Shown piece after piece: positions 23,558 through 32,497 of a stretch of DNA of 64,000 nucleotides. Positions within the stretch are counted from its first letter, which is position 1. Every line of letters starts with the position of its first letter. The translations under genes and the position numbers were made by a program. The notes beneath the pieces were generated by a model that was given only the letters and a program-made list of their open reading frames with translations, made no database searches and had not been told where the DNA came from. The stretch is from Dactylis glomerata (taxonomy: Eukaryota > Streptophyta > Magnoliopsida > Poales > Poaceae), in the NCBI GenBank assembly GCA_007115705.1, contig QXEO01000243.1, forward strand, positions 1,000,917 to 1,064,916, given 5' to 3'.

Positions 23558-23787
23558 ATCGGGAGCGCTGAGCGCGCACCCGATAGAATAGTCAATATTG
23601 AAATTGCAGAAGGATAAGCATACAAAAACTTCGACTACGTAGTCGACAAATTAAAGAGAAATTACTCCCATCGAGAGCGAGTTTTATGGTTGTATAAACC
23701 CGAATATTTTCAGTCAAACTTTGACTGCGACATGAGATTCTCGAGTTGCGTTATCGCAACGAAACTCGAATGCCGTGATTTATCACG
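23558..23787. repeat. Cluster of palindromes upstream of the antisense gene in element A
   Basis: Five inverted repeats lie within 230 bp: ATCGGG...CCCGAT (23558-23584), the perfect 16-mer TCGACTACGTAGTCGA (23631-23646), CAGTCAAACTTTGACTG (23711-23727), GTTGCG-TTAT-CGCAAC (23745-23760) and CGTGAT-TT-ATCACG (23774-23787). All recur in element B. They lie between the antisense promoter and the 3' LTR. Confidence 0.8.
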
Positions 23788-24192
23788 AAGGTAAGACCCC
23801 GAGATCCGTCCTGTGTGGCCTGGTATACGCACATGGATGCGCTCTGCTGGTATGTATCCGTGTCTACGACGCGAAGAAAATCCTGGTGGACGCACTGGGT
23901 ACCCTGAGAACCACTGGGATTCATTTTTTGTAAGTCCTAAATGAGGCAAAAGAATGGGTTTGACCGGTATCCCGAATTCAAGTCCAAGGGGATTGAATTT
24001 GAAGTAGGTGACAAGTGTCTGTTCCGGCAGTTAACTGACCTCTTGATCCGTCAGAGTTGTCAGGCTTGTTCATCGAGACCCCTTGCGAGCAAATTATCAT
24101 CAATATAAGTCGAAAGACCGAGTCGAAGAATTGATCAAGTCGAAGATTTGAAGATTAGAGATTCAACCCGAATCTGCAATTCTGGTAGAATC

Positions 24193-24203
24193 TCAGGGGC
24201 TAC
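24193..24203 (+). promoter_or_regulatory. Polypurine tract of element A
   Basis: TCAGGGGCTAC ends directly at the start of the 3' LTR. It is the expected plus-strand primer site. Confidence 0.6.
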
Positions 24204-24538
24204 TGACAAGGGTATAGATAATAGAGCCCGTTAGTTGTGTACCCCTGAGGCCCGATAAGCTAGGCCCAATTGTAATGATAGTCGAATACGAGTTATTACC
24301 GTATGTCGATATTTGTAATCTGTATCGAACCCGACCCGATCCTCGAGACCTGGCCATCTATATATAGGGGCCAGGAGGGGACGGTAGAGGTCAGATTGAA
24401 AGCAAGCCAGGTTGAACACCCAAGTTTACTTTCGATACACACCTATTTCGACTAACTTTACCTTCGAGTTCATCCGACGCCCTATCTCCCCGATCCTAAG
24501 TCCTTCATCTAGGACATTTGTCGAGTTAACCCTCGTCA
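24204..24538 (+). repeat. Element A 3' LTR
   Basis: 335 bp, identical to the 5' LTR as far as can be read. It is followed by the ATGAC duplication. Confidence 0.92.
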
Positions 24539-24543
24539 ATGAC

Positions 24544-25398
24544 AGACTGCATAGCATTTGGATGAGCGCAAGAACTTGCTTCCGGTTGAACTGTAGTTGG
24601 TTCTTGAATATCAGTTGGATGAGCGCTAGTCCTTGCTTCCGCTTGAGCTGTACTTGGTGATTGAATAGCAGTTGGTTGAGCGCTAGTACTTGCTTTCGGA
24701 TGAGCTCTAGTTTGTGGTTCAATAGTAACAGGCTCTTTCCCTGCACGACGTGTCTGATTACGTATGGTAGAAGCAGCGGCAGCATGAACAATATCGCGGT
24801 TGTCCTCTGACTATGAAGAAGATGAATCCACTCCATCATTTTCATTTGAAACTCTACTGTCATCATCAGAAGCTTCAATACTTGCTGTAGCCTCACTTGA
24901 TTTAGTCATTCCTTGAACAAAAGTGCTCAACAGACTGTTGAGACCAGAAGCAAAAGACTGCATAAGAGTATATGCTTTCATCCTTTCCTGCAAAAAAAAC
25001 AAGTGATACATCACACCACTACCACACTCTTAAATTTAGTTGGGCATTGCCTTTCTACAAAAATTTAAAATGTACGGATTTTATTATTTGAGGGACCAGA
25101 TTATTTCCATACAACCACCATATAAGTTTGCTTCAATTATCATATTCCTCTGCACAACTAAACCAGCTTATTATACACAAAACTGCCATTTATTTACAAT
25201 GCAACAAACCAGATTCTTCAAAATTGAACTACCAGATTATTATATATACAGTCATGCAAACGGTCTGACAAACACTACATATCATCTTGACTTGGTTCTG
25301 CTTCCCCAGTGTAGCACATGTGCATAAGTTTGTCATGCAACGGTCTGATGACCTACTTCAACCACAAACAAGTCAAAGACATCACAAATATCAACAAG
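24544..25398 (-). pseudogene. Ulp1-like gene segment between elements A and B
   Basis: An exon starts after an acceptor at 24988-24991 and reads ERMKAYTLMQSFASGL, then a Ser/Asp-rich stretch with a TAG just after GVDSSSS (about 24830). Imperfect repeats of a roughly 20-residue unit follow (variants of QPTAIQ...EAxTSAHP). The frame continues across element A into 15716. From 24992 to 25398 the sequence looks intronic. The conserved block expected between this segment and the N-terminal exon at 41807 is missing. Confidence 0.6.
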
Positions 25399-25733
25399 TG
25401 ACAAGGGTATAATTACTAGAGCCCGTTGGTTGAGTACCCCTGAGGCCCGTTAAGCTAGGCCCAACTGTAATGATAGTCGAATACGAGTTATTACCGTATG
25501 TCGATATTTGTAATCTGTATCGAACCCGACCCGATACTCGAGACCTGGCCACCTATATATAGGGGCCAGGAGGGGACGGGGTAGGGCAGATTGAAAGCAA
25601 ACCAGGTTGAACACCCAAGTTTACTTTCGATACACACCTATTTTGACTAACTTTACCTTCGAGTTCATCCGACGCCCTATCTCCCCGATCCTAAGTCCTT
25701 CATCTAGGACATTTGTCGAGTTAACCCTCGTCA
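25399..25733 (+). repeat. Element B 5' LTR
   Basis: 335 bp, starting TGACAAGGGTATAATTACT. It shares its distinguishing substitutions with the 3' LTR rather than with element A. Confidence 0.9.
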
Positions 25734-25735
25734 AT

Positions 25736-25753
25736 TGGCGCCGACCATGGGGA
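25736..25753 (+). promoter_or_regulatory. Primer-binding site of element B
   Basis: TGGCGCCGACCATGGGGA follows the LTR by two bases. It differs from element A by one base, which creates an ATG at 25747 in frame with gag. Confidence 0.65.
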
Positions 25754-26469
25754 TTTTGGGCGTTGGAACCATGAATTCGACGGCTTTTTCGCTTTTAGCA
25801 GACAGCATTCCGAAAGTCGACAGAAGTCAAGAGGTAGAACTGACAATTGGAAGTATGAGCATCCTCATCGGGCCATCGGGTTCATCCCGCCTCTCGGAGT
25901 CGACAAAGCCAGATCCGTCGGCAAGCAAGCCCGAAACAAAGGAAGCATTGGAATCATCAGAAGGCTCTTCCAGCGAGGTAAACTCGCCGGTCAGCTTAGA
26001 AAAAGCATTAATCGCAGAAAGCGACGAAATTCAGGAAAAATTCGACTCAGAAGAAAAAGCGTGTCAGATGCACAACAACGTAAGGGACTTCGCCGTAGGA
26101 AGCAGCGGCATCTCCAAAGTACATCAGTTATGTGTTATTATCACTGAAGCAGAAGAAGAAAACAACAGCGAAGAGAGTAAAAGGGTCGACAGGCAAGTCG
26201 ACAAAGTGAAAAATCACAACAAAAAGGGAAAAGAGAAAGTCCATGTCTCGGCTGGTGAGTGGAGGATGATTACATCAGCCATTAATCATGGTACAGAAGT
26301 ACCCGAGGGATCGCGAAGAGAAGTTCTAATGGGGTATCAGTATGCACTATACCAACACAAGAAGAAACTAAGGGAGGAAAGAGACATGATGTTTCAAGAC
26401 AACAACAGCATATCAAGGGAAGAATACTGGGAAAACTACAGTGAAGACTCAGAATATAGCAGAGAGAGG
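25747..26469 (+). pseudogene. Element B gag, N-terminal part before element C
   Basis: The frame matches the element A gag N-terminus (MNSTAFSLLADS) and runs without a stop until the nested element. It is a low-complexity, charged region (RREVLMGYQYALYQHKKK) ahead of the capsid core. It resumes at 35505. Confidence 0.85.
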
Positions 26470-26474
26470 AGATC

Positions 26475-27568
26475 TGTTGTGAGTAAGGGGGGTTTTTCTA
26501 GTCGTCTCCACAGGGATCAACACAAATGAGACTATTTCCTAATTTCCAGAAGCTAAGCAGAAAAGTAGGGTTTTTTGGTGTTTGTAAACAGAAAAGTAAC
26601 ATGAAGTTTTGAGCAGGGAAGTTTTAACATAACAAGTTCAAGGATTTCTTGTTTGTCAGGCAAGAAAGCAGTGAACACACAAGCAAAATTAGCAAGGGAT
26701 GTGTTTTTGGGACTAGGTGCAGAGACTAGTCTTACACCTCACAGATCAAGCAATTGCAACACAGATTTCACAGTAATCTTAGAGTTTACAATGGAGTGTG
26801 TCACTCAAACCAGAGCAAAATCAAAGACAAGTGTTTAAGCTGTTTTACAACGCAAGATCACAACATAGCACAGAGAATAGGGATAGGGAGAGGGATTTGC
26901 TGTTGGTCACCGAAGGCTTGCCGTGGCAGAGGAAGTGAAGGAGTTGTTGTCGCGGTAGAGGATGCAGAGGTTGAGGGAGAGCTTGGCCTTCGGATCCTTG
27001 GAGCCATGTTCATCTTGTGTTCTTGAGGTTCCTGAGGGAGTTCTTGGAGTTCATGGTGGAGTTCTTGGATTTGATCTTGTTGCAACAGGGGAGTAGAGGG
27101 AAAAAGGTGGAAAAGTTGGGAGTTGGACTGAGGAGGAGGGTTTCGGTGGAGTGGTGGAAGAGATGGAGTGGCTGAGGGTGTGCGATGAGATATGGTGGGA
27201 GTGAACCTGGACCTCTCCTTTTAAAGACTTTTTGTGGCATTCTTGCTGCGGCGTAGAGGAGTAGTGGGAAGTTGGTGGCGGCAGCGGCTTTTTCTGCTTT
27301 TGCCGTTTTTCTTGTCTTTTTGTGCTGTACCAGCCACTTTCTGCCGTGCTTGCTTTTCTTGCTCCTCAAGATGTACTCCTCCATTCCTGGTGGCTTGGTC
27401 TCTGGTTTGAATTGCTATGACTTGTAGAATTAGGTGCCTTGGCGCACTGATCTGTGACAAAGGATCAAATGATGTAAAATGTTGGTGCAACACTGGTAGA
27501 AATGAGGTGAAACAAACAAGTTTTAAGGTTGCAAGGTTTAGATATATGTGTAAATCTTAGAGTGATCA
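26475..27568 (-). repeat. Element C 3' LTR
   Basis: 1,094 bp. In element orientation it starts TGATCACTC and ends CTCACAACA. A TTTAAAAG box around 27219-27226 may be the TATA element. Short frames inside it are repeated in the other LTR and are not supported as genes. Confidence 0.9.
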
Positions 27569-27585
27569 AAACCCCCAGACCAAAA
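27569..27585 (-). promoter_or_regulatory. Polypurine tract of element C
   Basis: On the minus strand GGTCTGGGGGTTT directly precedes the 3' LTR start TGATCACTC. Confidence 0.6.
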
Positions 27586-28666
27586 CCTTTGCTTGTCCTC
27601 AAGTAAAGAATGGTGCATTGTACCAAACAAAATGTAACAGAGCATGATAAGGAACATTGCTGACTCAATGCAGATAAATCTTGCAATTGCCAATTCAAAA
27701 ACAAGTTTCACAAGAGAATTTGAGTATGTCTAGATCAAACAACAAGGACACATGAGTATAAAGTAATTGACTCTGAAATTGAAAACTCAAGATCCAGCAC
27801 ATAGCCCAATATGTAATGCAAGATTAGTGCTTCACCTATTACAGTTCCCAGGAACATAGTAGGCTAATGCATAGATAAGTTAGTTAGTTAGCGACTTAGC
27901 TTTGATGGGTCAGCTTAGTTAGTGCTTCACAACCTACAATCCCAAGATCATAGATGCTAGTGCTTTTGGGTATTTGCAACAGGTTTTACTTAGCATTTTC
28001 AGGTTAGTGCTTCACACACCACAATCCAGAGATCATGGTTGCTAATGCTAAACTTTTTCCTTTCTGTTAGTAAGTTAGTATGTTAGTGCTTCACAAATCA
28101 CAATCCAGAGATCATGTTTGCTAATGCAAAAAATGCAACAGATGCGATTGGTTAGGGGCTAAGAAATGGATCATGAACTTCATTCTCAGGGCAATTAACA
28201 AATATACTGATGTTTCACAGGTTCTTTGAGTAAAGCCATACAAAAGTTCTAAAGTGGAACTAAGCTCTGAACAAAGCATTTGCAAGAGTTATATGCAGAT
28301 TCAAAGCAAAATACACAGTAGCATGCAAGGTGATATTTTCAGGTCCAAGCAAGCGAAATTAATTCATTCCTTCACAAAGTTCTTTCACACAAGATAAACC
28401 AACAATATAGTATATTCTGATTCAGATTTTGACAAATGTGTGGAAATGGAAAGTGTTCACCTGGTGGTTTTCCATCTTCTCTGCCTTGTCAATCAACAGC
28501 AATCCTTCTCCTCATCCTAGTTCTTACTGAAACAACAAAAAAGAAACAAATACACAAAGCAAAAACATAAAAAAAGGTGAAAGGGAAATATATGATACAA
28601 GGGATACCAGGTTTCCTCCTGGAAGAGAGCTTGTTTAAAGTCACTAGCTTGACTGTAGCTTCTTCA
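27586..28666. other. Element C 3' non-coding region
   Basis: No gene was seen between the pol stop and the 3' LTR. The stretch contains a small tandem repeat block at 27820-28135 and is otherwise A/T-rich. Athila elements often carry a long region here, sometimes with an envelope-like ORF. None is present in this copy. Confidence 0.6.
27820..28135. repeat. Tandem repeat block in element C
   Basis: Four diverged copies of a unit containing TTAGTGCTTCAC, ACAATCC and AGATCATG..TGCTAATGC are spaced at about 60-100 bp. The last two copies are the most alike. Confidence 0.65.
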
Positions 28667-31600
28667 TCACTGGTTTGCAGGGGCAGAGGATGCATTGGTG
28701 CCATCCTCTGGTTCATCATCTTCATCAACTTGGTTTTCAATCATATCTCCAATTCTGTAGTGCTTCAACCTCTGACCATTTACTTTGAATGTTCCTTCGG
28801 CTGAGCTTTGCACCTCAAAGGCACCATGGCCTAGATCTTTCTTGATAACACAAGGGCCAAACCATCTGGACTTGAACTTTCCAGAAAACAGATGTAACTT
28901 CGAGTCATAGACCAGCACTGACTGCCCAACAGTGAATTCTCTTCTCAGAATGTGAGAGTCATGCCATTTCTTGGTCTTCTCCTTGTAAATCTTTACACTT
29001 TCAAAGGCATCATTTCTTAGCTCTTCAAGCTCACACATCTGCAGTTTTCTCAAACATCCTGCCTTCCCTAAGTCCATATTTAGTTTCCTAATTGCCCATT
29101 GAGCTCTGTGCTCCAGTTCAACTGGCAAATGGCATGCTTTGCCATAGACAATTCTGAAAGGAGACATGCCTATGGGTGTCTTGTATGCTGTCCTGTAAGC
29201 CCACAAAGTGTCAGGCAACTTCATGGACCAATCTCCTCTGGTCTTGGACACAACTTTCTCTAAGATTTGCTTGATTTCTCTGTTCGACAACTCCACTTGG
29301 CCATTGGCCTGCGGATGATAAGGAGTTATCACTCTGTGATTCTTCACTCCATACTTGGTCAGAAGCTTCTCAAATTGCTCATTGTTGAAGTGGGCACCAC
29401 CATCACTGATTACAATTCTTGGCACTCCAAATCTTGGGAAAATGACAGTCTTGAACATTCTACAAACTGCCTTGGCATCAGCATTAACAGTGGGAATGGC
29501 TTCCACCCATTTTGACACATAGTCAACAGCAACTAAAATATGCTTGTAGCCTTGAGAAGATGGCAAGGGTCCAACAAAGTCTACTCCCCAAACATCAAAC
29601 AATTCCACTTCCAAGATTCCTGTTTGGGGCATTTCATTTCTCTTTGACATCTTTCCTGCTCTTTGACAAGGATCACACTTCATTATGTACTCATGAACAT
29701 CTCTGAACATACTTGGCCAAAAGAAACCAGCTTGCAAAATCTTTGCTTGTGTCTTGAATACTCCAGCATGGCCTCCATACATGCCAGCATGGCATTGGAA
29801 CATCACATCATTCTTTTCATCAGAGGGAACACACCTCCTCACAATGCCATCAGCACAATGTTTGTACAGAAAAGGTTCATCCCAATAGTAATTCTTGACA
29901 TCATGGAGGAATTTTTTCTTTTGCTGGTAGGAGAGATCTGCTGGCACAATATCACTAGCTAGGAAGTTCACAAGGTCAGCATACCAAGGTGAAGTGGCAC
30001 TGACTGCCATGAGCTGTTCTCCTGGCATCAAGTCTTGAATCTCTCTGTTTTCATCGATGTTGATTCTGGACAAGTGGTCTGCAACTGAGTTTTCTGATCC
30101 TTTCTTGTCTCTAATCTCTATGTCAAACTCTTGGAGCAGAAGTATCCATCTGATGAGCCTAGGTTTAGCATCCTTTTTGCTCACTAAATATCTGATTGCT
30201 GCATGGTCTGTGTACACAATGCACTTGTGTCCAACCAGGTATGGTCTAAACTTATCAAAGGAGAACACAACAGCAAGCAGCTCCTTCTCTGTGGTGGTGT
30301 AATTTATCTGAGCATCATCCAAAGTCTTGCTTGCATAATGTATAACATGCACAGCTTTGTCCTTCCTCTGACCAAGAACTGCTCCAACAGCAAAGTCACT
30401 TGCATCACACATAAGTTCAAATGGCAGTGTCCAGTCAGGGGGTTGAACAACAGGGGCTGTGATGAGAGCATCTTTCAACTGGTTAAAGGCTTTCATGCAG
30501 GAGTCATCAAACACAAATTTCACTTCATGATTTAGAAGGTTGGTGAGTGGCTTGGCAAGATGAGAGAAATTCTTGATAAACCTCCTGTAGAAGCCAGCAT
30601 GGCCCAAGAAGCTTTGAATTCCCTTCACATTTTCAGGAGGGGGAAGCTTGGCAATCACATCAACTTTTGCTTTGTCCACCTCAATTCCTTTGGCAGACAC
30701 CAGGTGGCCCAACACAATGCCTTCAGAGACAAGGAAGTGACATTTTTCCCAGTTCAGAATCAAGTTTTGCTCAGAGCATCTGTGGAGGACTAAGGTGAGG
30801 TTCTTCAGGCAAGCTTCAAAATCTTTTCCATACACAGTGAAATCATCCATGAAAACTTCCATAATCTTCTCAATGTGATCAGAAAAAATGGACATCATGC
30901 ATCTCTGGAAGGTGCCTGGGGCATTGCAAAGGCCAAATGGTAGCCTTTTGTAAGCAAAGGTTCCATATGGGCAGGTGAATGTGGTCTTGTCTTGGTCAGA
31001 AGGGTGGATTGGAATCTGCAGAAATCCAGAGTAACCATCAAGGTAACAGTAGTACTTCTGGCCAGCAAGTCTCTCTAGCATCTGGTCCATGAATGGCAGA
31101 GGAAAGTGATCTTTTCTTGTAGCTTTGTTCAATTTTCTGAAGTCATTCACCATCCTCCATCCTGTAACAGGTCTTGTGGTCATAAGCCTTCCTTCTTCAT
31201 TTTCAACAACAGTGTAGCCACCTTTCTTGGGCACAATGTGGATAGGACTCACCCACTCACTGTCAGAGATGGGGTAGATCATTCCAGCCTTAAGCAACTT
31301 CAGAACTTCTTTCTTGACAACATCTTGCATAGCAGGGTTTAATCTTCTCTGTCCCTCTCTTGTTGGCCTGCTGCCTTCTTCCAAGTGGATCCTGTGAGAG
31401 CACACTTTCTCACTAATTCCAATGATGTCATCAATGGAATATCCAATGACATTTTTGTACAATTTCAAAATGGACAAAAGGCTTTTTTCTTGCTCAGAGG
31501 TGAGGGCAGAACTGATAAACACAGGGTGTATCTTCTCCTTCTCTAAGAATGAGTACTTCAGATGGGGTGGTAGTTCCTTTAGCTCAACAATAGAATGATG

Positions 31601-32449
31601 AGCTTGTTGAGCTGGTAATTCTCTTGCACTTGACTCAGGTATACTTTCACAAGTTTTCACTTCACAGATCTGCAGTACATCACTGTTTTCAGCTGTAACA
31701 AAGACTTGAGCATCAGGCTCTTGTGGCTCAAATTGTGGCAAAGTTTCCAACACACTTCTCTCAACAACATCAATGGAATGGCAATGTTCAGGATCATTGG
31801 GTAAATGAGTGGCATGTTTCATGCTGAACTCAGCTTGCTCTGAACCAAATTGTAATTTGAGGGTTCCACCTTTGACATCAATGATGGCACCAGCAGTTGC
31901 CAAGAATGGCCTGCCTAGAATCATTGATTCAGCGTTGTCTTCCATCTCTAGCACAACAAAGTCCACAGGATATGCAAATTTGCCAACTTGGACTGGCACA
32001 TCTTCAAGGATTCCCACTGGTTTTCTAAAGGTTCTATCAGCAAGTTGAAGTGTCATGGGAGTAGGCTTCAATGTTCCTAACTGTAGAATCTGGCTTGCAG
32101 CAGAGGGTAACACACTCACAGAGGAGCCTAAGTCACAAAGGGCAGTAAAGGTTTTTCTTCCCACTACACAGGGAATGCTGAAGCTTCCAGGGTCTTGTAA
32201 CTTCTTGGGCATGTTGTTCAAGATCACGGCACTGCAATCTTCTGTCAAGGCTACTAACTCAGGGCTGTCTAAACTCCTCTTCCTTGTAATCAAATCTTTG
32301 AAAAACTTTGCGTATAGGGGAATGTGCAACACTGCATCCAAGATGGGGATGGTGATTTGCACTTCCTTCATGGTCTCAAGGAATTTAGAGTATTGCTTCT
32401 CCTCCTTGGTCTTGTCCAATCTCTCTGGAAATGGCACTTTCATCAACAA
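28667..32449 (-). CDS. Element C pol: protease, RT, RNase H, integrase
   Basis: An uninterrupted 1,260-codon frame. In order: the aspartic-protease motif CDLGSSVSVLP (residues about 107-117); RT from about residue 400 with LDGYSGFLQIPI, LPFGLCNAPGTFQR and the FMDD active site; RNase H beginning with CDASDFAVGAVLGQR and including TTEKELLAVVFSF and YTDHAAIRYL; integrase with an H..H..CDPCQRAG finger and catalytic residues in WGVDFVGPL, ISDGGAHFN and NGQVELSNRE; then a C-terminal block (RWFGPCVIKKDL) typical of Athila. All catalytic residues are present, so the enzyme set looks functional. The frame continues upstream without a break to a TAA at 32498-32500 that separates it from gag. It has no start codon of its own that is clearly used, so a gag-pol fusion or readthrough is likely. 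Confidence 0.92.
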   Translation of the reverse strand: MLMKVPFPERLDKTKEEKQYSKFLETMKEVQITIPILDAVLHIPLYAKFFKDLITRKRSLDSPELVALTEDCSAVILNNMPKKLQDPGSFSIPCVVGRKTFTALCDLGSSVSVLPSAASQILQLGTLKPTPMTLQLADRTFRKPVGILEDVPVQVGKFAYPVDFVVLEMEDNAESMILGRPFLATAGAIIDVKGGTLKLQFGSEQAEFSMKHATHLPNDPEHCHSIDVVERSVLETLPQFEPQEPDAQVFVTAENSDVLQICEVKTCESIPESSARELPAQQAHHSIVELKELPPHLKYSFLEKEKIHPVFISSALTSEQEKSLLSILKLYKNVIGYSIDDIIGISEKVCSHRIHLEEGSRPTREGQRRLNPAMQDVVKKEVLKLLKAGMIYPISDSEWVSPIHIVPKKGGYTVVENEEGRLMTTRPVTGWRMVNDFRKLNKATRKDHFPLPFMDQMLERLAGQKYYCYLDGYSGFLQIPIHPSDQDKTTFTCPYGTFAYKRLPFGLCNAPGTFQRCMMSIFSDHIEKIMEVFMDDFTVYGKDFEACLKNLTLVLHRCSEQNLILNWEKCHFLVSEGIVLGHLVSAKGIEVDKAKVDVIAKLPPPENVKGIQSFLGHAGFYRRFIKNFSHLAKPLTNLLNHEVKFVFDDSCMKAFNQLKDALITAPVVQPPDWTLPFELMCDASDFAVGAVLGQRKDKAVHVIHYASKTLDDAQINYTTTEKELLAVVFSFDKFRPYLVGHKCIVYTDHAAIRYLVSKKDAKPRLIRWILLLQEFDIEIRDKKGSENSVADHLSRINIDENREIQDLMPGEQLMAVSATSPWYADLVNFLASDIVPADLSYQQKKKFLHDVKNYYWDEPFLYKHCADGIVRRCVPSDEKNDVMFQCHAGMYGGHAGVFKTQAKILQAGFFWPSMFRDVHEYIMKCDPCQRAGKMSKRNEMPQTGILEVELFDVWGVDFVGPLPSSQGYKHILVAVDYVSKWVEAIPTVNADAKAVCRMFKTVIFPRFGVPRIVISDGGAHFNNEQFEKLLTKYGVKNHRVITPYHPQANGQVELSNREIKQILEKVVSKTRGDWSMKLPDTLWAYRTAYKTPIGMSPFRIVYGKACHLPVELEHRAQWAIRKLNMDLGKAGCLRKLQMCELEELRNDAFESVKIYKEKTKKWHDSHILRREFTVGQSVLVYDSKLHLFSGKFKSRWFGPCVIKKDLGHGAFEVQSSAEGTFKVNGQRLKHYRIGDMIENQVDEDDEPEDGTNASSAPANQ

Positions 32450-32497
32450 AGGCTTCTCTGTTGGTTCTGTGGCAGAGATCTGTGCCTTGGCAGGGTT

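Larger units (their letters stand above)
15717..24538 (+). mobile_element. Element A: full-length Tat/Retand-like Gypsy retrotransposon
   Basis: Two 335-bp LTRs that appear identical by eye enclose gag-protease-RT-RNase H-integrase in one frame, then an intact antisense gene. The 5-bp target duplication ATGAC is perfect at 15712-15716 and 24539-24543. Identical LTRs mean recent insertion, yet the polyprotein frame has five in-frame stops, so it was probably moved in trans. The domain order with integrase last and an antisense ORF before the 3' LTR is typical of the Tat branch of Ty3/Gypsy. The element interrupts an exon of the Ulp1-like gene. Confidence 0.93.

Noticed and set aside
26653..27384. 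Short frames inside the element C LTRs, repeated at 34584-35315
   Set aside because: They repeat only because the LTRs repeat. No start context or domain supports a gene.
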